A stretch of DNA of 64,000 nucleotides from Drosophila pseudoobscura. Lineage: Eukaryota; Arthropoda; Insecta; Diptera; Drosophilidae. The stretch lies in the NCBI RefSeq assembly GCF_009870125.1, contig NC_046680.1, positions 8,742,001-8,806,000 on the forward strand. Reading direction: 5' to 3'. Under the pieces are notes generated by a model. The model worked only from the letters and a program-made list of their open reading frames with translations. It ran no database searches and had not been told where the DNA came from. The translations under genes were made by a program, and so were the position numbers. Shown piece by piece: positions 1-12,900 of this stretch (position 1 is its first letter; the number at the start of each line of letters is the position of its first letter).

Positions 1-1374
1 CGCATAAATATGGGATAGAAGAGGCCTAGGCAAATGGAAAGGGAAGAAGAAATAGGGTCATTTCATCCATGAGAAACATGTACACATGTACATATGGTGT
101 GAGGCATGATGGCATCCCATCCCTTTTCAAATTTATTTTCTGTTTTTGGCAGGCCGGTCCAAGTGCATTTCCTTTGCCGCTCCTTCTCCATTGGGCCAGC
201 ACCTGTTTTGTGCCTGGAACACCCTGTATACGCGTTTTCTGTCGCCTCCTTCCTGATCGACGGTATTTTTAGTTCTCTGCGTCAGCTTCTGCTTCTGTTT
301 CGCTTGGGATATTCTGTTTTTTTGGTTTTTGTAGTGCCTTTTATGATTTATGCGCTTTTGCTTTCCGTTTGTCACGCCCTCTCTTGTAAGTAATTTGCAT
401 AATTTCATACACATTTTCCAGTTACTTCCCCCCTCAAAGGCGTCGCAAAGGGTGGGACCCGGGACTGGCTGGGCTGTGACGGGTTAAGTGGAGTCGGTTC
501 CACATTTTAACATTTGAATGTTATTCTCCGGGAATTCTATTGTTTATTTGTTGATTTCATTATGAAGCGTATGCGTTTAAAAACCCCGTCTGCCCCACCA
601 CTTGAATGAAAGTTTAATTTTATCTTAACCCCCAAACACTATTATTCAATTTATTTGTATTTTTCCGTTCGATTATTATTCTTCCTCAACAAAGCAGAAC
701 CTCTATCTCCTTCTCTCTCTTGCTCTTTGTAGCCACCATCTTGTCCACAATTTTCAAGGTTAAATCTTGCTATTCCCACTTTTTCTTGTCTCTTTTATCT
801 CCCACCTTTTCATCCCCGTAAGCACTTGTCACGTTTTGACAGCCACTGAGCTGATCCCAAGTTTGAGCAGCTTTAGGGCCCACTCGCCCCAGAGTGGTTC
901 ATTGTGGGAGGAGGAGGATTCTGTTCAACCATCAATATTTGAGTTTGTATTTTCTATAATCACGCCCATTGCACAGCCCACCGCAAGATTGTGTATGTAA
1001 TTTGAGTTTTGCATTTGTTTTAATGCCAAATTGACTTGCGGTTTGATATTCGCCTTTGTAGTTGTTGCTTTTGTACTGCAGCCACTTCAAAAGCGCTGGG
1101 GCGTACAACAACATCAGAGCCAACAAAAACCATCATCATAATAATGGGCAGAGTCGAGACAAATAGACCAAAAAGTGTTATTTTGAATAATTCAAAGCTC
1201 AAAACAAAATAAAAGCGAGAACAACAAGAAATAGTCAAGCAAATGCCGAATAACAAATGCACTTATGTATGTCGATAAAACTTAAACTGTTGAAAAGTTG
1301 AATAAATATTCCCCTAGGCAGGGTTTTACACTCAAAAGATTATAATTCTTATATGACTAATAAGTGGGTTCGTT

Positions 1375-1403
1375 CATCAGCTGATGTCAACTGTCATCAG
1401 CTG
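1375..1403. promoter_or_regulatory. Paired E-box palindromes
   Basis: A 12-bp perfect palindrome CATCAGCTGATG (1375-1386) is followed by a second CATCAGCTG (1395-1403). The two CAGCTG cores are 20 bp apart, about two helical turns. CAGCTG is a binding core for bHLH factors. That this is an enhancer of L is only inference. Confidence 0.3.
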
Positions 1404-1890
1404 TTTTTTTGTTACAGTTTCATTCTCTATCCATAAGTCCTCATAAGTCCGAAAATGTCATACGATGTACATACATTATTAGAACCTTATCAAGTCATTG
1501 GTACTCTTACACATCTATAGGGTATGACTTATATTAAAATATACAGACATAGTATATATCACAGCATATGTATGCCTATAGATATATGTATGTATGTATG
1601 TACATATGGATGTATGTATTCCCCTATACAGAGCCAAAACGGAACGCTTTTAGAATAAATTACGAAACCAGCGACAAAACACACAAGCAAAAGAAGTAAA
1701 AAAGCACAAAGAGCAGGCAAGAAGAAGACGAAAAGAAGGTGGAGGATGGGGTGGAGAAGAAGGAGAGCGACAGTGTGGAAGCGGGGCAGAGGTGCGCCTG
1801 AGGAAGAACAACAACGGCAGCAGAGCCAAAATACAAAACAAAAAACTTGTTTATAATGTTTTTTTTTCCTCTCCCTCCCTCTCCATCTCT

Positions 1891-1915
1891 TGTGTGTGTG
1901 TGTGTGTGTGTGTGT
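1891..1915. repeat. (GT)n microsatellite
   Basis: Uninterrupted alternating TG dinucleotides. A short GGATTC hexamer run follows at about 1974-1992. Confidence 0.9.
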
Positions 1916-3050
1916 GCCTGTGTTGTTGGATAAACAAGTTTCTGAGATTTCCAAATGCGGCCGGTCCGGGGTTTGGATTCGGATTCGGATTCGTCGTATT
2001 CATCAGATTCGTTAGTTCGTTGGTGTTCGGTAAACCGGGCACTGTGCCCTGGGCCTACTATGCCTACTGGGCGCCCTCTCAGCGAGGGGGAGTCATATGT
2101 ATCCATGGGACTGCGGGGGGATCAACAAGGGACAGAGAAAGAGATGTTTTGGGGCCATTTTGATGGTCCCTCAGTTGACAGGCCGGCAGCTAGCCGCACC
2201 CCCTTCGGCCCACACAACCGCACTCTATACAAGAGCTGCGTAGGCCTCTCCTAATCATCATGGGACTGGGGGACTGCGTAAAATGTTTATTATACACAAT
2301 TTTATGCATAAATATTTTTCCAAAAACTTGTCCAACTTTTGTGTCTTTTTTTTTTGATGGCAGATGGTGCTGGATGGTGCTGTGTGTGTGTGAAGTGGGG
2401 AGCAGTTACAAGGTTGCATACTACACTAAATTTGTTGTTTCATGAGATAATCACCATTCACCAAAAGCCACAAGAATCAAGAGGAACTAACGATTCATTT
2501 TTATCGTAATATGCTCACCCGCCACTGTGCCTGGAGTTTGGGTGGAATTCACAAGAATCTTAGAATCTTGGAAGAGGAGAGCGCTCCCTGTAATGAGAGT
2601 GGAGTACCCGGGGAGACTGCAAGCTGTACATACAGTTTGAGATGCCTTGCAGAACTGCTAACAGCATCCTGAAGGAAGAGAGTAAAAGAAGATATAGCCG
2701 ATCACCCACCGCTCTGTCAAACGAGGGGCTATGTTTAAGAGGCGCACAGTTTTAGACGAACTGTGACTGCTGTTCCAACCTCCCCGCTCCGCCTTCTAAT
2801 TGCTTCTTCGTCTGCTTGATTGCACGCCCGTCTCTTATCAATTTGTCGATTGTCCAGCGCCCACTTGCTAGACTCGCAGACTCTCGCGTTCTCTCTTTTG
2901 CACACACACGCACACGAACGCACACCTAGCTGTTTCTAGGTTATCAAACGGTAAAAGTGCTTCGACACACACAAACACACACACACACACATATGCACTC
3001 GCTGCGATTCTGCTGACGTTTGTCTATCGTCAGTCGTGAGACTCTGCCTT

Positions 3051-3262
3051 TTGATACCCACACAGAGGGTATTAGTATTATGACAAGAGGTTTGCAAAAG
3101 CGCCCCCTCCCTTTCCTGCAAAAATGGATCACTACTACAATACCATGGAGAAAGTTCGATCGTTTGAAAAAACCAAATAGGGGTGAACATTTGCCATGAA
3201 TATGGATGGATGGATATGCAAAGGGTATTAAACGTTTCGTTGCCTCTTCTTGTTTTCTATTT
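3051..3262. repeat. Possible remnant of a dispersed Drosophila repeat
   Basis: It opens with an ATACCC..CAGAGGGTATTA hairpin-like motif and ends with AAAGGGTATTAAACG followed by a pyrimidine-rich CTTCTTGTTTTC stretch. The same two ends flank the segment at 33200-33374. This architecture resembles the degraded DINE-1/Helitron-type and related short repeats common in Drosophila euchromatin. Family assignment is uncertain. Confidence 0.3.
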
Positions 3263-5272
3263 TTGTATGGTTTGGTGTTGTTTTTCGCCTGTGGTTTTAC
3301 GAGTATAGCCCTTTCCTTTGCAAATGTTCAGCCGCAGTAAAAATCATTCTTCAAAAAGAAAAACAAAAACGAGTTTTTTGATCAAAACAAATTCAACAGT
3401 CCCCCAGTTGCATTCATATGCTAATGCAGTGTTTATTTTTAGACCGACGAAACCGAAAACCCTTTTCCAACCCACTGACTACGTGAAAACAACAATCAAC
3501 AAAATAAACCAAATCAAAAAAAAATAAAACAATAACCAAGTTTTTTTGTTTTATTAATTTACTATAAGGCACAAGTTATCAATCAGTCATGACTATACTA
3601 TATGCCTATAAGTGTGCGGGGATAATGTAAGGCGCGGCTTTATAAATAGGCATTATCACATGTAAAGTGCTCTCTCGAGTGTGCGGGATGGTCTGAGAAT
3701 TTCTACTGGTTTCTGTGCAATAATAATAGTAATTCCTAGCTGATAAGCGGGCGAGGGGCATGAGCAAAGTGTCGGCAAATCAGCTTGCAAAAGATAATGT
3801 TAGTGCTACTAAATCCTGTTGACAGTGTAAGAAATATGTTGCAGAGAGCAGGATACAAAGCATATGTATGTAGAGACAGAGAGACAGGTCACAGTTCGAG
3901 AGCCACTGCTTGGTGGGTGCTTCCTTCCTGCTCGAATCAGAGCCAGCCACCCCACTCCCTCTGCCCCCCTTGGAGAGAGCGCGCGTGTCGCTTAATTGAA
4001 AACCAATGTTAATCTTTGACAAGTTTAACCTTGAATGCGGCAGCAGTCAATCTTTACATACATATGTATGTATAAACTCACTGAAATATAGTAAACATAT
4101 ATGTACATTGTATGTACACACTGGACCGCACCAATGTTGCCAATGCAGTGACACTCGCAGGCCGTTTAATGAGCGTGTCAAGACGCTGTTAAACTTTCAA
4201 CCTTTTGCCGCTCAGAAGGAGTGTGTGTGTGTGTGTGAGAGAGAGAGTATGTGTGGCACAGGCGGGGCAGGCCTTGTAAACTCTGTCAGGGCAGCCATTG
4301 CACCCCAGTGTAAACAAAACTATAAATTCTCGAATTGAGAAACTGTGTGCTTGGCTAAAAATAGAAACTAAATGAACAACAACAAAAAAAGCAGTTCTTT
4401 GGCGCAGAACACAACGTAGAATTTTCAAATATTCTACGCGAATATTTTATTTTGCGTGTGCGCTGCGGTTCTGTTGTGTGTGAGAGGGAGATAGATAGAG
4501 TGAAGAGTGAAGAGGGTTGGGATTCTCTTTGGGGTTGGGGGTTGATTGTTGTTGTTGGTGGATTGTCGGTCGCTCACGTTTACTTGGCGTGATTTTTGTA
4601 TTTTGGCGAGGGGTTAATATCTTTCTTCTCTCCCTGCAGACCCCTCCCTGCCATCCAATTAAATGCCGGCTGCGCATAAATATTTGCAAACCAACAAACA
4701 AACAAAAAAAAAAACAAGCAACAAAATGTGTGTCAAATGTGTGGTCAGAGATTTGTTGGCATGGGATAAACATTCATCACGGTAACACATCTCAATTTCG
4801 TTTAGATCCACCTGAAGGAGCAGAAAATTTAGGAGTGCCCGTTTTGGGAGATGCAGCTACTGGGGAAATACCCCAGAAGAATGGCAGCTTTTCGGGACTT
4901 CTATTCTTCTCACTTTGCAGCTGTATTTGTACTATTTTTCCTTATCAATTCTAGTTCTTGACAATTCTAACTAGATCAATAGCTATTTATAGAGCCCAAG
5001 GCATAGTAGATAATCGAGGCTTATCACAATCCATTTCGGTAGCTCCCAAAATAGTCCAAAGGCAATTACAGGCGCACACTGAAATGTCAACTTCAGATGA
5101 TCTCATTTATTTATAAGAATACATATGTACATATATGCGTGTATGTGCGTGTGTCTGTGCGAGTAAACTAACAATTAACAGCAGACCCACAGGGCAGGCT
5201 GTCGTCCGACGCCATCTTGGCTATTTGTTTATTAAATTTGAGCGGAGTCTACTCGCACGCCGCCAGACCACA

Positions 5273-5313
5273 ACCGTACAGCCGTACAACCGTACAGCCG
5301 TACAGCCGTAGAC
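5273..5313. repeat. 8-bp tandem repeat (CCGTACAG)n
   Basis: Five consecutive, slightly varied copies of CCGTACAG/CCGTACAA. The CGTACG-like units are partly self-complementary. Confidence 0.85.
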
Positions 5314-5591
5314 CGGCACCCGGCCGGGTGGGTAAACAACACACGGCAACAAAAATTTGTTTGTCAAAGTTTTTAGATAACAGAAAAAGCAAAAGCCACA
5401 GCCACAGCACACCCCTGCCAGCCGCAAGCAAACATTGTTGCGCTTAATTTACTGTTAGAAGCAGCCAGCCGGCCAGTCGAGCCTTGAATCGTTTACTCAC
5501 CTCTCGCACTAGCTTTCGCCCCTCTCTTGCTCTCTCAAAGCACCTCCTCCCAAAGGGCTTTCACGTGTGCACGTTTTCCAAAGCTCTGCCG

Positions 5592-5598
<7 letters not shown>

Positions 5599-5624
<26 letters not shown>
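5599..5624. repeat. (CT)n microsatellite / GAGA-type tract
   Basis: A run of CT dinucleotides. On the other strand it is a run of GAGAG, the binding core of the Drosophila GAGA factor. Confidence 0.85.
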
Positions 5625-7687
5625 TGCTCTTGATTGCATTCAGAGTTTCAGGCCATTGGCTGTTGCGGGTATCGTCTGGGGCTCTGACGCGGAGCTTGTT
5701 TGGGTTTTGTGCCTTATCAGATTTTGTTTTCAAACGACATTGAATGATATTTTTTGTTGCTGTTGTAGATAGGAAACATTTTGATTAGGAAAGTGCTTAG
5801 AGGAGTTGGGGAGGAAGCCTTAATTGGTTTAGAAAGTCGGAATGGGAATAACAATCAATCGTATCCTATTCGTTATATATGTTTATATGTATTTAGTTCG
5901 ATCATTAATTGATTTAGGCTAGAGGCTTTAAACTAGAGTTTAGGATTTACGATAATGCCTCATATGTGAACATTTATCTTTGGCCGCAAAACTTTCCATA
6001 GATAAAAAATACTAATTCCCCACAAAGTTGTATTGTATTCTATTTTCTTGACCTGCTTCAAATACCGTAACAATACTAATCCCTCAAATCTTGTAGCAGG
6101 GCCAGAAGACTCTCCCCCTCTGCGCCGCAATCGCGTATGGCACCCGTCATGTCCGTCCCATGACAAACATGTTTTGGTAATCAAGTAAGCCTAAGAAATG
6201 ACGGCATGTCGGTCGTTACATGGAATTGAGTTGGGCTTAAGTTTGGGGCTTAATTCAAGTGAGTCACCACCCACCGGACGGGAACCAGAAGAGAAGAAGA
6301 GAAGAAGATATCAGAGACTGCCACTGGGAGAGAGTGAGAATCTGAAAAGGTATGGTACCCCGAATGATAGAATCGTCCAAGATTATACATATGTATGCCA
6401 ATTGTTGCCTGTGCATATGTTGGCATACAATGCCCAATGCCTACTCCTATAACAGCCCTCTACTAGGGCTACCCCTCCGCAAAGGTCTACCATATAACAA
6501 ATACCGAAACCCAATGGAAAATTTTGAGATCACAAATGAGCACAGAACCCAGAGCAGTAGAGCAGGGAGGGCGAGAAATAAAACAAATTGGCAATTGGTA
6601 ATCCGAAAAGAGCGAATCCGAAAAACGAGCCACACCCCGCTTGCGCGTGTCCCCAGCTGTCTAAAAGTTGTTTATGATAATGGTCCAACACTGGCAAAGG
6701 GGGGCGGGGGGTTGGTGGGTCTCTAAAGAGAGCACCCCGCGAACGCCACCCACCCCCCCCTCTGGGCGATCCAAAAGTCAAAGCAAACAACAAGCGGCAG
6801 CCAAATCTATAAAAGATTATTTTCGTAGTTTCTTTTGCCAGTTGATTTGTTTACAACTTATTTTCTTTTTGGCTGAGTTTCGGTCTTTCGGTTTCTCGTC
6901 TCTCTGTCTCCCTTCTTCTTGTGCGCAAAAAACAAGAAGAAGCAAAATTCAATGAAAATAGAAACTGAAATGGAAAACAAAACAAAGGGAAATGCGTCAG
7001 TCGCCAGCGGATATTACTTCTTTTTTTTTGTTGGGGGGAAAGCATGATTGATGGACTGATTGATTGGTAATTATCGGGGTAGGTGTTAACACATTTTCCG
7101 AGCAGTTTATCTATCAATTCTATCAATCTATCTATCGGTACTCTCACTGTCACTTCTATGTGCTCTCTCTATATTTGCATTTGCTCTCCGTTTGTGAAGA
7201 AGCTTTCGGTTACAGCAGTAATCCTCCATTTTCCCAATCCAAATCGAAGCGAATCGAATTTGCATACAATACGAGACCCAAGACCCATTAGGAAAATGCG
7301 AGTGTCCGTCGGTGTCGAGTATCGTCTGGCCATAATTAATGCCAGGCAGTCCAGAGCCATACCAATAATAGTCACAGCCCAACAACAACAACACATTCAT
7401 TATGCAGAAATGTGCAAAAATGTGATAAATGATTACAGACACAGGCATATCTAAAAGTTGTTTGTTTTATGATTGTGTTGTGTAAGGCCTGCCTGCCTGC
7501 CTGCCAGACAGGCCAGAGCGGGGGACGAGGCTCGACATGTGCTGGGGCTAGGGGAACACACGAGTCGAGTATGCATTGATATGAATTTCAATTGTTTCGG
7601 TCTCTGTCCCAGCAGCCGCAGAATAACAACTACAATTCAAGTGCGCAACTTTTTAATGACAGCAAAAATAGTTATTTAACAGCCACT

Positions 7688-7750
7688 GTTAACAGCCAAC
7701 AGTATTAACAGCCAACAGTGTTAACAGCCAACAGTGTTAACAGCCAATCA
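7688..7750. repeat. 16-bp tandem minisatellite
   Basis: About four copies of the unit GTTAACAGCCAACAGT, one beginning with A, the last diverging. Related TTAACAG fragments continue to about 7810 (for example TTAGCTTAACAGCAGCC), so the array looks older and decayed at its right side. Confidence 0.85.
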
Positions 7751-10700
7751 GCCACACTGAGAGCACAAGATCTGCGCACACTGTTAGCTTAACAGCAGCC
7801 TAACAGCCGGCACGTGCGGGCGGGACTGCTTCCTGTGGGAAAGAACAACATTTATGGAAACGTTTTGATGTTGTGATATAATACGTTGGCTAGAAGTACA
7901 ATTTTTAAAACCAGTATAACGGGTATCTCTTAAAAATATTGCCGTTTGTACGAGTCATAATTTAAAGAATTAAATGCCAAGAACACATTCTAAAGGATGA
8001 GGCATGCGGGCTACATACACACGAGTAGTTTCTAGCCCATTAGTTTATCTGATAAAATCGCTGAGCAATATATAGAGGTGTGTGGTTGTCCATGTCGAAT
8101 ATCACGCACAGCTCTCGTTGACAGTTTGACAGCGATTCCGACAGTTTAGACAATTTGCAAACTGATTCTCGCTGGGCAGTGCCGCAGGCCATATGCATAC
8201 TCCTCCATACATATATTATTCAGTTGTCGCGCTTTCGAGTGCGATTCCATGCAATTTATATTGATTTCCGATATTCCGGCAGCGTGCGGCTGTCGTTACG
8301 TGCTTTTTGTCGCGTTCCTTCCTCTCAGAGTCTCCTTCCCTCTCTCTCGCACCACGTTTTATTTATTAATATCTCATTTTGAGATTCGGTGTGTTTATTT
8401 TGTTGATGTGATTACAATTAATCAAATGGATCCATTAAATATATAGTCATATGTCAATGTCGGGCGTAAATGGGTATTTAATTAGTTCGTGCAACGTTCG
8501 GGGGCGCCGCAGCATAATTGGCAGCCACTGTGTATTCATTTAATTTCAATTAGCAGCCAATTCCAATTCGAACCCACTGTGCCGCCGTCTGTCTGTTGTC
8601 TCTTTATCATTGTTTATCTCTCTCTCTGCCTCTTGCTGTCTCTCTCTCGTGCAGCATTTACAGTTAATTAAGCAGGCAAGAGATGAGAGAGGCCTGCCAA
8701 ATGCGAGAGTCGAAGCGTGTGATACCCTAAACTAAACAAAAAGGTACAAAAATTGCCTCTTTCCCACTTTCCAGTGCCTTTTTTTGCCACTCTCTCACTC
8801 TTTGCCTCTTTCCAGTCATCGCATTCTCTATCTCTCACGTCGTTTGTGCAGTAATTGTAAATCTCTTCTTGTGTGCAAACATCTGAACCAAATCGTAATA
8901 CCCGCTCTTCAAGCTGGGTATCAAAAGAGAGCCTACGTGTGTATGCCGCTGCAGCAGAACAATTGCTAAAAGAAGAGTCATTGACATTTTGCATATTGCA
9001 AAATACAGAGCGAGGGAGAGGGAGAGCGGGAGCGGAAGAGGCCCTAGAAAATGTGTTAGCCTAGCCGCCTTCTACAAATATCAGACGATATGGACGGGGG
9101 GCGACACGTATGTAGGTGCAAGTGGGAGAGGGAGAGTGCTCAACATTTTACAACTCTGACGACGTCGGAAGATAATGTGGGCCGGCCGAGGCTACACAGA
9201 ATCAAGAACAAGAACAACAGTCATAAAAACTGTAAATGAGGTAGAGAGAAAAAAAGCCCAGAAAGAATGAAGTAGAATCGATGGAGTATTGCACTTACCC
9301 TGGAAGCACTGGGGATCTCACAATATCCTCTTGTGTAATTAAGAGATCAATCACAAGGCCATCTTTTGCAATCACCCCACAATCTTATCTGCTTTTCTAT
9401 GGTATATACCATAATACCTCCTAAGTGCTACTACATATGTATGTACAGGGTATCCAGTATAGCGGGAGACACGCACTCAACAACAAAAACAGTCGTAAAA
9501 TAGCGCGACTCGACGCTGAGCTAATAAGCCCCAGCGGCCCATAAATATATTTATGCGTTTGACAGCAGAAAACAGAAAAACACCCAAACACTTGACAATA
9601 ATGCATTTGCATTGTCATTTGTTGTGTGTTTTTTTTTTCTGGACAAATATTGTACAGTACGATAAGATATTACGGCAGAGAGGGTAAACAATAAACATTC
9701 AAGTAATGTGCAGACACTGGACGCTGCCCTGTGCTGGGAGAGGCGTGAGTGTGACCACACCGTAAGAATATTCCGAACAGGGGGGGGAGATGGACAAATG
9801 CAGAGTGCCCTGGGCATCGTTAGGGTCGTAAAATGTGTCATTTTTCAAATGTCCCCCCCCACTCCCACTGGGGTAACATTGCGCTGGTTCATAAAAATAC
9901 AAAATGTAGTAATAGCAGTGCGAGAATGTTTCCATAAAAATAAAGACAACACTTGTCGCTTGTTTATGCATTCAATTTCACCTGATGACAATGACGATGA
10001 TGATGATGATGATGGAAATGACAATCTAGGAGAGTGCATGCAACGAGAACACACTGGTTCCACCCCCCCTACACCACCACGGTGGCGGACCTGAATGGCA
10101 ACATTGTCATTTGATTTGTGCCGACGTTTGCATTCTATAACTTAATTCAATTTAATTCTGTTACGCTCCTCCAACCGGCTCTGGTTCGGTTCTCTCTTCT
10201 GTTTCACGGAATTCAAGTGTCGAATTTAGCAGAACACGTCTATAAAGAGTGCTCGGTTCCTGTCAGCTGTCAAACACGTGCGCGACGATCAAAATATATG
10301 CGGGAATTACGGCACAAACTCATGTATACAACAGTGATAGAACGGGATAGGGTTTTATTTACGCATTGGATAAATTCCGTTCTTCTGGTATTCTGCTCTG
10401 CCGTCTATGGAGAACACTTGGCGGGTTCACCATTTGTTGAAATACTATTAATCTATCCAGAACTTATCCTCATCTTGCTTGGATCACAAACCTGTATTTA
10501 GTGGGTTATAGATTTGAGTCTGTGAATATGGCTAGGGCGAAAATGTCTGGATTCACCATTTGTCGGGGTCACCATTTGTTGTTTTACTCTTGTTATCTTC
10601 TATGATAGTTTTCCCTGACAACCCCTCTTCCATAGTTTGTAAGATGAAATTGGAAACATCCTCTGCGTTCCATTTACGAGTATATCTATTGATATCAATT

Positions 10701-11273
10701 GTAATATCAGTGTATCATTCTGCCCATCATCATGACTGTCAATATCGAATACGAGTAGTCTGTTTTTTGTTTGTTTTTTTCCGTGGGTGGACTCGTCTTG
10801 GTGGGTGTCAGAGGGTAGTGACAGCATTTAAGCATTCCCCTAATTGTTTGCTGTTGACTTGTTCCATCTGCTCCACTGCTTGTTGTGTGTTCTGTTCGAT
10901 GATAAGCCCTTGACTTCACTTCTCTTCCACTGGGAACATAATTGACAAATTTGCACTTGAACTACTGTGTGGATGGATGCGGAGGGGGTGGCTGGGGGGT
11001 GCTGGTGTGCCAATCCAATAAAAAATATACAGCAGAGAAAGAGTAGTTGTTCTTGGAGGTGGAAGGAGCGGAAGCAGCAGATAATGGCTTGGCTTGCAAC
11101 ATTGGGGAACGAATGGGGAAAGTGTTATGGCCTCTTATCAGGCATTGACCGAGCTACCGACCGACCAGAGTCTTATCACCTTATCACCTCCACCTGAATC
11201 AATGACTAATCTCTTATAATAATACCCTTCTCTGTTCCTCTCCTCTCCTTCGGTTCTGTTCTATTCTGCACAG

Positions 11274-12900
11274 GCTTATGGACCCATTCCAGACCTCACC
11301 GTAAACGTGATCAATCAGCGCGAACTGCTCTTCGGCCTCACGCTCGATGCGGGCGGAGAGAGCTGGCAGCTGAGTATCTGCATCAATTGCAAGGATGTGC
11401 TGTGCGCCAAGCGCCTCACAGCCGGAGCCGGAGCTGGAGCCGTGGCGGGGGCCACGTCCAACCAATACCTCATCAACAGCACGCTGCTGAGCAACGGCGA
11501 GGAGCTTGCCCAGCGACGCGGCCTCAAGTCATATTCGGAGACGTTCGATCTGCTGGTCATGATCAGCGGTGTCCTCTCCCCGCCACCACCGGCCACGGGC
11601 ATGGCCGCCTCGTCATCGAGCCTCAGCATTGGCTCGCTGGCGGGCAATCCGCTGGACATGAAGCAGCAGCGCCTGCGACAGCTGCTGGCCAACAAGCAGG
11701 CGCGCCTGCAGGAGGAGATCAAAAAGACGAACGAGCGCATCGAGCGGTATGCGGGAACGGAGTTCGAGCTGCTGAAGAGCTTCCGGGAGAAGGCGGACCA
11801 GGACTGCGCCCAGTTGATGCACCACATCCGGCAGGTGCCGGAGCATGTGGCAGAGCTTCTCGATGGGGGCATGACCCCCGCCCTGGAGGTGACCGGCAAT
11901 TGGCTGCCCAGTGCAGCCGGTGCCAGGCGTCGGAATACGATAAGCAGCCGTCGGGAGCTCAGCAACCCCACCACGCCCACCACCACCCTCAACCATCCCC
12001 CCAACTTCCTGGCGTTGAACCAACAGCAGCAGCAGCAGCAACCCTCACAGCCATCGCAGCCCCAGCTGCAGCCATTGTCCAGTGCCGCCTCCTCGATGGC
12101 CAGCGTCAGATTGAGGAAGATGTCCAACTTCGATACGCCGCCCGCCACGCCAGAAGCCACGCCGATGAGCGTCGGCAACAGTCCCACTTTCAGACAGCAG
12201 CAACAGCAGCAGCAGTCGTCGGTGGCAGCTGCCCCACACCTGCTTGCCACACACGGCGGTGGAGGAGGACGAGGAGTCACTGCGAACGGGGAGGACGATG
12301 CTGATGACTGCCTGTTCGACCTGGAGGATGTAGAGGAGTATACGGTGCCGCAGCCAGTGCCCGTACCCGTGCAATCCGGATATCCACACACCCTGATGTA
12401 CCAGCGGGTACACAGCATCCAGCCAATGCAGAACGGGATGGTCGATGATCTGGACGAGGCCGATACAGCCGATGAGGCGGAAGGTGAGTAATCAGCAGGG
12501 ATCGGCATTTGTCAGTGACTGAAATGTGTCTTGTCTCTCCTTAGATGCCCTGGATCTGGATAGCTCCGTTTCCATACCCGTGGGACGGGCTGGACGTCCG
12601 ACGCAGGCCCAGCTGATGAACTTTGCCAGGAGTCTGCCCATCGAGATGCCCAACTCGACGCTCGCGGAGCGGGCAGCAGTCGCCAACAATAACAACAACA
12701 ACTTTGCGTTGGGCTGCGAGGAGGTAAGATCCCTCAGCCGCAGAAGAGGAGGAATTGTAATCAGATTTATAATATTTCGACAGGGTTTGGACAACATCGA
12801 TATAGCGGCCAGCATTCAGGCGCTGACCAAGAGTGTCCATGGAGAGGCTGTGTTTGGGGACCTGCCCCGTCCCCGTCTGCGCTCCCAGATCGAGGGCTAG
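11274..12900 (+). CDS. L: L (Lobe), PRAS40/AKT1S1 orthologue, 3' exons
   Basis: This is the C-terminal 501 residues of Lobe, the fly proline-rich Akt substrate that inhibits TORC1. Coding exons are 11274-12483, 12545-12723 and 12784-12900, joined by introns of 61 and 60 nt with GTGAGT and GTAAGA donors; TAG is at 12898-12900. The first exon starts at a CAG acceptor in phase 0 with no start codon, so the N-terminus lies upstream. Diagnostic is the C-terminus: an FARSLP segment, then DNIDIAASIQAL, then FGDLPRPRL, matching the end of human PRAS40. RPRLRS right after it fits the Akt motif RxRxxS, where PRAS40 has Thr246. A second RxRxxS site, RLRKMS, lies near visible residue 283. FDLED near residue 348 aligns with the PRAS40 TOS motif FVMDE. 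Poly-Q tracts lie near visible residues 250 and 308. L converges with Cpsf160. Confidence 0.93.

Larger units (their letters stand above)
1..11273. other. Non-coding stretch upstream of the first visible L exon
   Basis: No open frame here shows protein-like composition together with credible splice sites, so I annotate no gene. The first visible L exon opens with a splice acceptor (CAG at 11271-11273) and no start codon, so at least one 5' exon of L lies upstream. This stretch is therefore probably L intron, but an unrecognised short 5' exon or intergenic DNA cannot be excluded. It holds microsatellites, two CATCAGCTG E-boxes near 1375-1403, small tandem repeats at 5273-5313 and 7688-7750, a (GAT)n run near 9992-10012 and many copies of the common Drosophila palindrome ACATACATATGTATGT. 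Confidence 0.6.

Noticed and set aside
11315..12508. 397-codon antisense frame across L
   Set aside because: It is the mirror of GC-rich coding sequence with poly-Q read as poly-Cys and Leu; the sense strand clearly encodes Lobe.
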